64,000 bases of DNA from Actinernus sp. WN-2022 (GCA_030867875.1 JAOWCC010000936.1:14950095-15014094); one strand, 5' to 3'; counted from the stretch's first letter, positions 33,040 through 42,981 are shown. Translations and numbers: made by a program. The notes: generated by a model not told the origin, from the sequence alone.

Positions 33040-33878
33040 TTACTCGCTGAATCTTGTATCCAGAAAACTGTCAAATTCTTCATGAGAGATATACCCGTAA
33101 ATTTGTGAGGAGTCATTTTCCCTAAGGAAAATTTTCCCATTTTTGGTCCATACAAATTTGAACTTGTTCTCCTTTCTAAAAGTTCTAATTCTGCCGAGAA
33201 GCCGCTTTCTGTACAGAGTCAAAGACTCGTTGATGTAGACTTTTTGCCATCCTTGGCAGATACACCCTTGCCTATCTCAGCGTCAATGGACGGAAGATTC
33301 TTTGCAGATTTGCCGACCAAATTAGACCTCTTCTGGTAAAGCTCGTCGCGTTTGTCACGACGGACAAACTTAATAATCATACGATTCTTGACCTTCTCTG
33401 TATCTCTCAATCTATGAGCGGTTGAAATGTCATCATGGCCGATTTCTACTCCAACGATGCTCCCTAGCTCGATAGCTAGCTTTTTTGGCTCATCAATCGG
33501 TAGGTATGGTATGCCCGATACTTCTAAGCATTCTCGCCGGTCGTACTGTTGTTGCTCATCTATCAAAATTGCGTTTTCGTTAGTGTTAGTCCGTAAGGTT
33601 TCTATCACTTCATTCTGCTGGCTGATTTTTTCTTCAAGAGCTGCAACCTGGTTTTTGGTTCCTTGAATGGATTGCAGTATTGAGTCGTATTTGGCTGCTA
33701 GAAACTTCTGCGACTTTTCGATCTCAATGCATTGGTTCGTTACATACTTCAAGTTCTCGTTCACGGAGCGTTCAAGCGCCTGAAGATCTTGTTTAAATTC
33801 CTTCCTTAAGTTGGGTGCGAGTTTCTCATTCCACAAATTTTCGAAGGCCTCAAGCGTTAAAACTTCTTTGGCAGTCAT
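33040..33878 (-). CDS. LINE ORF1: coiled-coil / RRM nucleic-acid-binding protein (frameshift)
   Basis: The 219-codon main frame starts at MTAKEVLTLEAF. Residues about 25-105 are rich in Glu, Lys, Leu and Gln with heptad spacing (likely coiled coil). An RRM-like part follows (YDRRECLEVSGIPYLP, then STAHRLRDTE, MIIKFVRRDKRDELYQKR), then a basic segment. The C-terminal domain continues in another frame at 33222-33040 (LYRKRLLGRIRTFRKEN, FVWTKNGKIFLREN). The break coincides with a run of five A (minus strand) at about 33240. Similar ORF1 proteins act as RNA-binding chaperones in L1-like and some CR1-group LINEs. Confidence 0.85.
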
Positions 33879-33900
33879 TTTGTAATAGTACTCTGTTAAC

Positions 33901-34730
33901 TTGCCTTGAAAATAGTCAATTAAATTTCACAGCAATGGCCGCCGTCCGACTGCCACTACGATTAACTTACAACACCAACGACTGATCACTACGACATAGC
34001 AAAGTCATTGATCATGGACACGATGTGCGCCATCGCTGATTATTATTATTTTAAAATCATTTCAGCAAACAAAGAAAAGTGTGACTTGCTTAAAAGCTGT
34101 ATATCAGAGCTGAGTGGTATATACCCAGAACTTCACTACATGATAGTGATAGTTCATGGATCTGACAGCTAGCAGGCCAGCTTCAACACTTTCTCTCGGT
34201 CAGGAGTACTTCAGTTTAAAAATTCAGGAACGAAAATTGATCTTGCTGAACAAGCAGAGCAGATCTAGATAGTTATAAGGATTTATAACTAAACATAAAT
34301 GAGCCCAATAATACAAAAACCGAGTGGAAATCTGAACACTAGCACTAATATTTAAAATTCAGGGGCCAACACGACGTTTAAACAATGACCAGACTTGTAG
34401 AATACACGTGTACACGTTTTATCGAATTGACCTAAGGTTGACAATTCAGCTGACGTAGGATATTCTGTGCTTCACTTGTCACGCACAAAGGATTCGTTAT
34501 GAGGTTCCGTGGTTAATTACTCGGGCTGCCTGTGGGCAGGCCCGAGTCTTAAATCGCAAGTGTTTATTATTTTTATTTTCCAAGTCGAGGTATTTCGCCC
34601 CCAACCAATCAGCTCACACTGTTCAAATCGTTCAAGTGCACATACTTGAACACCGCGCCGCCCTGGCGCCGCATAATGTCCAAAAGGTCAACCGAAAGCC
34701 ACAGACAGCGGATAGAGTTTTTACTCTATC
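33901..34730. other. intron sequence with a small hairpin
   Basis: ACTCGGGC...GCCCGAGT at about 34517-34545 forms a compact hairpin. A related CCCGAGTTAAGGCC sequence is at about 35785 and near 16208, so these may be ends of a repeat family. No gene. Confidence 0.4.
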
Positions 34731-34755
34731 CTGAGGATTATAGCAAAGCTGAAAC
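34731..34755 (+). ncRNA. possible hammerhead-like motif
   Basis: CTGAGGA (34731-34737) and GAAAC (34751-34755) flank an AGC-AAA-GCT stem. It is preceded by a GATAGAG...CTCTATC hairpin. It matches the CUGANGA...GAAA core loosely. It lies 30 bp from a second, better motif on the other strand, and both are typical of Penelope-like terminal repeats. No Penelope coding sequence is found next to it. Confidence 0.35.
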
Positions 34756-34784
34756 AACGTGCATATAGTTTTAAACGTACTATA

Positions 34785-34813
34785 TTTCGGCTAGCCAAAC
34801 TAGCCTTCTTCAG
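34785..34813 (-). ncRNA. hammerhead-like motif of a Penelope-type remnant
   Basis: On the minus strand CTGAAGA (34813-34807) and GAAA (34788-34785) enclose GGCTAG-TTTG-GCTAGCC, a clean stem II of at least six pairs. This arrangement is known from Penelope-like terminal repeats. Stems I and III were not resolved. Confidence 0.45.
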
Positions 34814-36541
34814 ATGCCTAGATGTTGTAAGTGGAGAGTTATAAAATAGGGGCTTTACCTCGGTGTAACAACCTCACAGACTGCGTCACAGACCTCCCTT
34901 TGTTAACTATGACTAATTTGGGACTTAGAATATTTCCCGAGCACCCGAAGCGGCACTTATAAATTTTACAAGGAATTGGGGAGCCTTGACTTGAAAAAAA
35001 ATCACTGCGCTCAGCGTAGGAATCGAATCCAGGAAGCTAAGATTTATAAAACGACTGACACAATCCTACCCAAACAGTAACCCCTAGACCACGAGTGACG
35101 AGATTATTGGCGCATGCTTAACTTTCGTTAGAGCTGTTAAACGAGAATCCTCTCACGAGCGAGGTATTGGTTTGAGAAAGGCTTCGAACAGTTTTCTTTA
35201 TAGCTGAAATTTTGTGAATGAAGGTAAAGCTTTTAATTAGAGATAACCAACATGCCGTACATTTCAGTTATGAACACAGCAGATAAAGTTACACAAAGGC
35301 ACACGAATTGACCACGAATACAATTAACATGACTGTAGAAAGAACAGTAGTGAAATATAGTGGCAGCTCTATCGGCAGGATGGACAGGATACAACTTATA
35401 ATATGGGATAAATATAAACATTGAGACAATCATATTTTATTACTCGGAACCTGCAGTACTACAGAAATGCAGACTGTAAATTGTAGATGTGTGTTACATG
35501 AATAACTAGTGTTTACAGTAAAATGCAAACTTCTTTAATTTACATACGAGAAAAACATATCTAATGTACATATGATGAAAAATAAAAATATTAAATTACA
35601 TATACACTAGGGGAGCAAAGAGCGGAAAGTCACCGCGACTGATAACTCCCCTACCCCACTCCTAATAAATAATAGGAGTGGAGTACCACCCTTTCCCTGC
35701 GACCACGCCTTAGAATGGAATGTCTGGAATGTAAATAATGTAGAAAATAAAATTTAAAAAATGGTGACGATTATGTGTATACAGCCCGAGTTAAGGCCGT
35801 ATCCAGCCTCTTGTTAATTATATTCTATTCTCGGACAATAGAATACATTTAATTTACCACGGAGCCTCATAATGAAATCTTTGTACGAGACAAGTGAAAC
35901 ATATATCGAAAGTGAACTATCTCAAATTATGTTCACAATAATTAAGTCATGTTTCTTGACTACTCAAAGCACCATTGCACTTCATTCAACAGTTCCCAAG
36001 TTTATAATTCTAAAGACCTGAAGGAACTTTTAAAAGTAATATTAAACTACAGAATTGAAAGAACGTGTGAGAATGTATATGGTAGCTAGTATTATGTATA
36101 CTTCTACGGGAAGCACATAAATGAGGACTTGCTAAAGGAAAAGTATGGTACCGATAGGTACAATATTTTTTTAACATATGACCATTCTAAAATGGCAAAA
36201 CAACAAACACGGAAATCGAGCAAGGCCGGACTGCTTTTCCCAGCCCGTTCACGTCAAACGCGTACGGCCACTATCACGTGACTTTCGTAACGATTCGTGA
36301 ACGTAGTAAAACACGAATGAACCAGTGCGCCAATCGTAGGAGTAAGTAAAATATCAATGAAACAATCACGAACTGAAGTAATTCACGATTGGTTTTACTT
36401 CAACCAATCACGAGGCAAAGCAGATGCAATCATATATAACTAACCAATCAAATTCGAAAGCAATTACGTTTCGACACTCGATTGAAAACCGTTCTATGCA
36501 GGATCCCATTAACTCGTGAGATTCAGTAGAAGTTTACTTAC
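34814..36541. other. end of the SEA intron, no gene recognised
   Basis: Contains a short hairpin CCACTCCTA/TAGGAGTGG near 35655-35680 and AT-rich sequence. ORFs are short and without motifs. Confidence 0.4.
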
Positions 36542-36600
36542 TTGAACGCTTCAACGACAACTCTATCAAATCCCTTGATGCCTTCGTAAATCTTGCTGAA
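36542..36600 (-). CDS. receptor tyrosine kinase, second SEA-domain exon (59 bp)
   Basis: A micro-exon, phase 0 in and phase 2 out, acceptor TATGTTGCAG and donor GTAAGT. It encodes FSKIYEGIKGFDRVVVEAFK up to the split last codon. In SEA domains this is the 'Y-x-x-x-x-G-F-x-x-V-x-V-x-x-F' helix-strand segment before the G-S cleavage turn. It fits exactly between the exon at 37837-37949 (EFEVE end) and the one at 21533-21711 (NGSIEV start). It is too short to be seen by ORF length. Confidence 0.85.
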
Positions 36601-37387
36601 CTGCAACATAATAGATGTTTTCATAATTCTCCAACTCGCGTACAGGGTATACCAGCGCTACCACAAAAAATCATAGTAACGACACATTTTATATATTCTT
36701 GTGTCACTGTTCTTTGCAATGATATTTAAAAACATATACCATACAAAGATTTTCAATTTATTACTTTACCTAACTTACATTAAAAAATAAAAATATAACA
36801 TACATAAACTTTCAATATATTACAATATTTAACTTCTATTAAAATATATAACATGCATAGATTTTCAATACATTACTTTATATCACATATAGAAAACAGT
36901 TTGCAGTACGTCTATCCTATTATGGATGCACAGATGACGTTACAATGCGAAGAGAACAAAGACCCACGGAAAATGAAATATATTTCTTTTATACAATAAT
37001 TAAACTTTCCCAACAAAATATAGAGTGCACGTGGCTAACCAAGGTCACTGCGCTCGAATAGATCTTAGCATAATAACCCAGCCGCCGTCTATTGGCAAAC
37101 TCGCCATCTTATTGGCTAGCCAGGCGCCGTCTATTGATCGATGGTCGACCGTGCAGCCAAAAATCACTTAGAAAATGTTTTTTTGTATTTTGTTTTCACA
37201 GTTTTCACGGTCGCTAAGTTGATAGAACGGTGGCTTGGTTATGCTAATACAATTCTGACTTCTCACTCTTGGTTTATATCGACTTTGATAGTTGACTCGG
37301 GGCTACGCCGATAGAAACCTTGAGCTCGCAGTCTAATTGTTTTAAAAATAGCTATCGACCAATCAAAGCGCGCGATTCGCAGGGCGG
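36601..37387. other. intron between first and second SEA exons, with a MITE half copy
   Basis: 36910-36960 (CTATTATGGATGCACAGATG, CGAAGAGAACAAAG) matches one arm of the foldback MITE at 18117-18245. Several AT-rich ~55-bp near repeats ending in TTTCAATA-ATTAC lie at about 36740-36890. Confidence 0.5.
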
Positions 37388-37632
37388 ATGCTGGTTGGCG
37401 CAGTGGTAAAACACTCGCCTCTTACCGCTGCGGTCCCGGGTTCGATTCCCGGCTCGGGCACCGTATGTGAGTTAGGTTTGTTCTTGATTCCTTATCTGCA
37501 TTCGAGTCGAGTGTAGTGTGTCCAAAACAGTTAATGTAGTGGGGAGTGTGTGAGGGGTAAAAGCAGGCCCCCACCAGCTTTAAGCTGTAATACTCAGCCT
37601 GCTATAACAAATAAAATATTTATTTATTTATT
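37388..37632 (+). mobile_element. tRNA-derived SINE
   Basis: The head holds an RNA polymerase III A box (TGGCGCAGTGG, 37396-37406) and a perfect B box (GGTTCGATTCC, 37439-37449), with CCCGG pairing around the T loop. An unrelated ~150-bp body follows, and the tail is (ATTT)n at about 37615-37632. The cloverleaf is degenerate in the anticodon arm, so this is a SINE and not a working tRNA gene. It lies opposite to the host gene, in the intron between SEA exons 1 and 2. Confidence 0.82.
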
Positions 37633-37836
37633 CGCATTGTTTATTGAATACTTGTTTATTGTTTATTGAATACTGAGCGACAATGCTTTTATCATAAAAA
37701 ACATAAAACGCGATGAGCTCAACATTTTCAGCCAATGACATTACGCGTTCTTAGGGTGTTCCCATAAAAAGAGGATACAATTGATACCAATGGTTTTACA
37801 TTTTTGTCCTACTTTGCAACAGGATGATTCTCCTAC

Positions 37837-37949
37837 CTCAACTTCAAACTCCTTGGCCAATGCTTTGAATTCCACAGAAGACGTATCTTCCAGTTCCTTC
37901 GTGAACGTTTCTCCTTCCATTTTAATATCCATGTCAATTATGATCGGCA
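37837..37949 (-). CDS. receptor tyrosine kinase, first SEA-domain exon
   Basis: A 113-bp exon (phase 1 in, phase 0 out), acceptor TTTTTTAG and donor GTAGGA. It encodes PIIIDMDIKMEGETFTKELE and DTSSVEFKALAKEFEVE. The pattern 'F-x-x-E-L-x-D-x-x-S-x-E-F-K-x-L-A-x-x-F' is the standard start of a SEA domain (first strand and helix). It joins the fourth Ig exon upstream and the 59-bp exon downstream in frame. ORF extension past 37837 (SCCKVGQKCKT) is intron read-through. Confidence 0.86.
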
Positions 37950-40206
37950 CTAAAAAATAAAACATTTGATCGACATTACGCAAAAAATAATTAATACGAA
38001 AATTGCACGCATTGTTACTTACAAAAAAGCAGCAAATCCAATCCCTATTTTGTTATTACAGCGCGACGCCCAAATGCGTGACACTTTTAACGCATTCGCA
38101 TACTTTCGTGACCGTGTCAGTGCCAAATTATCCAATCACAAACAAGCGGCTCATCATTTATGGTTTCATTTGTTTATTTGATGAGCCGCTTTTGCGTGGT
38201 CATACATTTGCACCTCGCGCTGTAATAGTAGCCTGTAAATTACTCTCCCCCTTCAGTTTGTCATTTTCTAACGACATAGTAAGGTATAAACACCATCACC
38301 ACTTTTTGTAATTACAAAAAGCTAATTCGACTTTTTATAATTACAAAAAGCTAATTCGACCGCAAGTAATTATTTTACAAGTGCTGAATTTGCACACTAA
38401 ACCGCATTGTTTTGCGACAATATGCCTAATAACCTAAGCAAAATATAACAGTTTCGTAAAAAAAGCACTTTAAAAGCTGTAACAAGGATTGGTATAATTG
38501 GCTGCTTTGTCTTCTATCCTGCTCTAAAGCTAGAGTCCACTCGAAACGATACTTCTTAAACAGCCAAAAGTATTTTCCAATGAGTACCAACGACTAAAAA
38601 TAGCGAGTTTTATTATATAGCTAGGTAATCCGTGGGCTATGATTGATAAATTTACGTACTCCTGTACGGACCTTCCGCCCACTTCCTGTCTCAAAGTAAA
38701 GGAAGAAGCTAGTATATAATAAACATCTTATTAACCTTGAGGGCTCGCCTGTACCGTAAGTTACGGATCCTCATTTTACCACAGATTTCCGCTGAGATTT
38801 TTGTTTCTGTGTCAAGCATCATATTTGACGTTTTGAATGCCAGAAAACGCCGGATTAGAACTTATCTAGATTCCTTTGTTGAGGTGATGGCATATTCTGA
38901 ATATATAAAACGATGCTTTTGCATGATTCCGTTTCACTGGACACTAGCCTCTCCATGCTTGTTTAGAACTGTGTAAAGCAGCCGAGAACCAGCTGCAGAG
39001 GGCTGTTTAGGCCGGTATCTTACGTTGCAAATACTGAATCCGAAAAGGTGCTTTTGACTTAATTTCACTAGACACTAGCTCCTCCATCCTTGTCTTGTTT
39101 CTTCGTAAAGAAGCGAGTCTAGAGCTTCTCGCTCGTGTATTTCTTCTCACTGACATGAAAAGAGATTTCATTGCCTGACTCGAACCGAAACGGCTCTTAC
39201 TTTTTTTAATATTTCCAATGGTTAATGTACTTTTTCTCACCGGCATTTGCCAGACCTTCCGGCTCTGACTCTGTATTTGATAGCACTTTTGATAGTACAT
39301 TTTTCTGAATTGGTCTAGAACATATGGTTCATTATAACTGTTCTTCTCAAGAATCAGAAGTACATAACTTAAACTTTAAATTAAATGACGCATTTTATTG
39401 TAGACTGTATGCTAGCAAGTCGATTCTATTCCTCATTTTTTCAGAATGGCTAAACATGGTTCCAGATGGCTAGCGATGGCTAGACATGGTACACGTAATT
39501 GGCTTGGTCTGTAAGTAGGGAAAGCCGACTCATTTGTAAGTTTTGTACCGACTGTGCTGTCAAAAGGATCATATTTTTTCACTGCTCTGCCTCCTAATAG
39601 ACCAGTTCGTGGTTAATTCCGACATTTTGAAAGGGGTGCAAACATAACGCGAAATACAGTGTTTGTGTGGGAATCCGACGCCAAATAAAATCCGTAAAAT
39701 CGAATTTCTGAAATATTCTTTAGATACAAACTTAAGATACCAGGTAAAAGATTAACTGATCGAAATTTGAGGGATGTAGCTGTGCTGGGAAGCGTGCAAT
39801 CATGTTTTCACATTTCGATCAGTCGCGCACGTTGTTTGGAGTCTTATTCCGGGTATGAACACACCGATCGAAAAAAGAATCAAGGGACATTTCGGACAAG
39901 GAATATGTGCAAGATTTCGAGGTATTTTAATTTGGCCGTTCCAGAAAAACGCGCAACAAGCCAAACTACTGATAACAATCTCATAAAACAAAACTGAGGG
40001 TGTTTTGATTCGAAAAATTGCTTTGAAACCTCAGCTTAGGCCCATCACATAAATGGCGTGCAATTTAAATAGGTATTGTCCTGGAGACTTTAGCCTCGTG
40101 TTCATGTTGCCACACAAAAATGTTTTCACATGAATATGAGACTAAAGATTCCTAAACAATCATATTTATCGTCAATCCATCAGCATCATCAGTTTGCAAT
40201 ACTTAC
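37950..40206. other. intron between Ig4 and SEA exons
   Basis: A 29-bp unit (TTTTTRTAATTACAAAAAGC + TAATTCGAC) is duplicated at 38303-38361. Two diverged copies of a CACT-GACACTAGC-CTCCAT segment lie near 38935 and 39065. No gene. Confidence 0.5.
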
Positions 40207-40488
40207 CATTTACAACTAAAGTAAAGCTGGCCTCAACACTTTTTTGTCTGTTCTGTGCAATACATCTGTATGTTCCTGAACCCTCCGTTTGCACATTGTT
40301 AATGATCAGTTCTCCTGTAACGACTGTCTTGTCAGTTGAAACTTTGGTAACAGTTGGCGCGATTTGTTCTCCATTCCTTACCCACTTAATAGTTGGTGTT
40401 ATTAAGCTCGATGCGACACATTTCAGTGTGATATTTCCTTCAGCAGTAACTGTGAACTGTTCTCCGCCATTTATTATTGCTAGGTCCG
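40207..40488 (-). CDS. receptor tyrosine kinase, fourth Ig-domain exon (as numbered here)
   Basis: A 282-bp exon (phase 1 both sides), acceptor TTTGTTATAG and donor GTAAGT. One complete Ig (I-set like) domain: EGNITLKCVASS (first Cys), IKWVRNGEQIA (core Trp), GELIINNV, then GSGTYRCIAQN (Y-x-C, second Cys), ending SFTLVVN. It is the last Ig before the SEA domain. N-glycosylation sequon NIT precedes the first Cys. Confidence 0.92.
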
Positions 40489-41550
40489 CTATAACAAATT
40501 CGTATTGTATAAAGTTAATATCCTAAATATATAGACATTCGTTCACATAAGCAACACCGATAATTCTTAAGCACATCTCTATCATCAGAACAAACTGTGG
40601 CGTACGGAGGAGGGGCGAGGGGGAGCAGTCCCCCCCCCCTCTGCCCAGAACCCAGAAGAGAGATTGACAGAAGTCATCAATGAAAATGTCCCAGAATTCA
40701 TAATTTTGCCTCCCCCTCTCCCAAAAATGAAGATGTCCCAGAACCCATTAATCCCCCCCCCCCTCAATTTTGTAAGACTTCCCAAGGCCGCTGAGAACCA
40801 AGACACTATTCGCACTCTTATACACATTTACAGTCCAAACAGGTCAAGCATTCCTTCCTAGACCCAGAACTGAATGAAGTTCGTTATTCGAAATTTGATT
40901 TCATTCTTTGTTCCAAATTTCCATTGTTGAAATGAAACTTGCAAAATTCAAAAATGAGCCTTAAAATTCAAATTAGTCTCCTTCGCAGCCATTCTTGGGA
41001 GCTATAGCATCTACGTCACAACACTAAGAACGGCTGCGAAGGTGACTACAATTCAAATACGCTATGGAATAAGATGCACAAGCCTTTTGCACATAAATAA
41101 AATCAAAATTCGATTGGGGCTCAATTTGAATATTGCAAGTCTCGTTTTAACAATGGTAGTTTGAAACGAAGAATGAAATCAAATTTCATTTCTTGCTCTA
41201 CAGAGGAACGTTTGACCTGATTGACTGTAAACGTCACACAATAAATGAACGAAATAATTACTGGGCGAGTGAGTGAGAAGATGTTGAATGGTTTTGTTAA
41301 TGTATTCCATTTTTTCAGTTGCATCTGTTTACCCTAGCTAAAAACGAAAGTTTGCTCTTGATGCGTATCCCAAGGTCAGTTAATACTGGAAATATGTGCT
41401 GGAACCTATTTTTTTTGTTTTCAAATAGTTTCTTCATTAGCTTTGATCTGAGACATTTTATCCACACAAATACGCATCTGAAAAAAAAAACAATACGAAA
41501 TCAATATTCCTTAAACGAATTGTTTAAATGTGCAAGGTGTTTCGACTTAC
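40489..41550. other. intron between third and fourth Ig exons
   Basis: Contains a C-rich/G-rich patch (about 40605-40765, runs of 10-12 C) and a nested foldback MITE (40889-41188). Confidence 0.5.
40889..41188. mobile_element. 300-bp nested palindromic MITE
   Basis: The outer arms 40889-40960 and 41116-41188 are inverted (AAATTTGATTTCATTCTT, CCATTGTT, ACTTGCAA-ATTCAAA). Inside, AGTCTCCTTCGCAGCCATTC (40975-) pairs with its near inverse at 41026-41047. So one hairpin element sits inside another. Confidence 0.75.
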
Positions 41551-41817
41551 TTTCGACATCCACGAGGGCTCGCTCCACATTAACTGCCCCTGCTCTGTTA
41601 ACTGCTCGGCATTTGTAGTAACCAGCATTATAAACTCTAACATCAGGGATTTTGAGCATTAAAGCAGTTGATTGGTTATTTCCAGTCTGAATAACCGTTT
41701 CATCCTTGTACCACGTGATATTCGGGAATGGATCAGCATACACGTCACACTTGAGTTGAATGGCTTGACCAAGTTGTAGAATAGAACCTCTTAAGGGATT
41801 GATTACTCGTGGAGGCA
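41551..41817 (-). CDS. receptor tyrosine kinase, third Ig-domain exon
   Basis: A 267-bp exon (phase 1 both sides), acceptor TATGTTAAAG (short pyrimidine tract) and donor GTAAGT. A complete Ig domain: PPRVINPLRGSILQLGQ, IQLKCDVYADPFP (first Cys), NITWYKDETVI (Trp), LMLKIPDVRVYNAGYYKCRA (second Cys in Y-x-C) and VNRAGAVNVERALVDVE. The form is that of I-set domains in receptor kinases and adhesion proteins. Confidence 0.92.
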
Positions 41818-41963
41818 CTTTAACATAAGGAGACGAGAAACGTTTTACTATTTACTAAAAATATAAGAAATACCATAACAAAACACAACAAAACGAAAAC
41901 AGATACAAACGTATTATTCCCACTTTCCTGGTCTAAACAAGTCTCTAACGTTCACGCTCTTAC

Positions 41964-42224
41964 CATCAACTATCAGCGTTGCGGTTTTCGTTGTCTCTCC
42001 AGCTTTACTTATCGCAGTACAAACATATTGCCCTTCATACTCGGCGGTGTTTTTGACATTCGTAACGGTGATTATCTCGTTGTACGACTCAGGCTTAGTT
42101 TGTCCTCCAGGGAACGTCCATTTAATAACCGGGTCAGGAATACCGGTTGCATTACAGAACAACTTTACATCACTACCTTCATTGGCGATCTGGCTTATGG
42201 GAGCAACGTCTATTCGAGGTTTAA
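41964..42224 (-). CDS. receptor tyrosine kinase, second Ig-domain exon
   Basis: A 261-bp exon (phase 1 both sides), acceptor TTTTCATTTCAG and donor GTAAGA. A complete I-set-like Ig domain: KPRIDVAPISQIANEG, VKLFCNATGIPDP (first Cys, sequon NAT), VIKWTFPGG (Trp), EIITVTNV, YEGQYVCTAISKAGE (second Cys), ending TATLIVD. Sequence past 41964 is intron. Confidence 0.92.
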
Positions 42225-42669
42225 CTGAAATGAAAAGGAAACATTAAAACTTCAGTTTCAATAGCAAACCTAAAAAAGAAAACACCGTTCATTGAAACAT
42301 AAAAAGTCACTTAGCACTTGAAAGGCGAGAATCGACATAATTCATTAGATAAAATCTGTGAAAACAATTTGACGTGAGTGTGTAACCCATGGTCGGTAAA
42401 CAGCTAAATATTATGATTTATTTCGTTCAATAATGTTATCTAAAACTTATGTATATATTTTTAATATATGGAAGATTTAACAATTCGCCTTATTATGAGT
42501 AAAATTAAAACTTAAATTTCAATTTACTTCGGGAAAAAAATGCATCTAGTTTGGGAGATTAGGCTTAATTAATCACTCCGTTGGCATGACCAAGTATGTA
42601 TTCACTCAAACAAAACATTCTATTATATATATTGTATGTTTCACGTGATATAACAATTTGGAGGCTTAC

Positions 42670-42981
42670 AAATAACTTCCACTGTATTTCTGACGGTAAC
42701 ATTTCGAACCCCATTTTGAGCTTCGCACGTATAATTGCCAGCTTCCTCGAATGTAACTCCTTGTCCACTTCTCATCAGGAAAAACGCCTTGCTAATGTTC
42801 ATTGAAGATATTTCTGCTTTAACTATGAGTGTGTTGTTCTGGTTAGCTTGTGGTACTCCATTCTTCTTCCAGCTCAGTTGAGGTCTTGGTAAACCATGAC
42901 CGTAGCAGACTAAAGACACGTTAACTCGACCTACATCTAGACTATACGGTGTTGGTGATGAAATCCTGATCTCTGGAATGA
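42670..42981 (-). CDS. receptor tyrosine kinase, first visible Ig-domain exon
   Basis: A 312-bp exon (phase 1 both sides), acceptor TTTTTTATGCAG and donor GTAAGC. Ig domain: IPEIRISSPTPYSLDVG, VNVSLVCYGHGLPRP (first Cys), LSWKKNGVPQ (Trp), a long C'-E region with Met-rich SMNISKAFFLMRSG, then EEAGNYTCEAQNG (second Cys) and VTVRNTVEVI. Five N-glycosylation sequons (NVS, NNT, NIS, NYT, NVT). No signal peptide is here, so at least one upstream exon must exist. None is recognisable between 42982 and 45008. Confidence 0.92.

Larger units (their letters stand above)
29547..33900 (-). mobile_element. nearly complete two-ORF LINE (CR1/L2-like group)
   Basis: ORF1 (33878-33040) and ORF2 (32983-29877) lie in order on the minus strand, 56 bp apart. 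A ~330-bp 3' UTR ends in an A-rich stretch and a short TTGAA repeat (plus strand AATTCAATTCAA at about 29548-29560), the microsatellite-like tail of CR1/L2-type LINEs. Each ORF has one frameshift near its end, so this copy is recent but not intact. It lies in sense orientation within the SEA-domain intron. Confidence 0.88.
9694..42981 (-). other. gene span: receptor tyrosine kinase with Ig x4, SEA, FN3 and TM (incomplete at both ends)
   Basis: Ten exons on the minus strand join with matching phases: 42981-42670, 42224-41964, 41817-41551, 40488-40207, 37949-37837, 36600-36542, 21711-21533, 18669-18376, 17201-17056 and 9862-9694. Phases at the nine junctions are 1,1,1,1,0,2,1,1,0, and all introns are GT-AG. 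The joined message in this window is 2082 nt (694 codons). The first exon opens with an acceptor, so at least one upstream exon (with the signal peptide) is missing; the last ends in a donor before most of the kinase. Intron lengths are 445, 146, 1062, 2257, 1236, 14830, 2863, 1174 and 7193 bp. The order Ig-Ig-Ig-Ig-SEA-FN3-TM-kinase gives a single-pass receptor kinase. I cannot assign it to a named subfamily. Confidence 0.85.

Noticed and set aside
37388..37460. A functional tRNA gene
   Set aside because: A and B boxes are good, but the anticodon arm does not pair well and the sequence runs into a SINE body with an (ATTT)n tail.
41319..41618. 99-codon plus ORF as a gene
   Set aside because: It runs from intron into the antisense of an Ig exon and has no motif.
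40194..42805. Plus-strand ORFs over the Ig exons (for example 40194-40526, 42028-42247, 42596-42805)
   Set aside because: They are antisense shadows; the minus-strand exons have Ig motifs, splice sites and matching phases.
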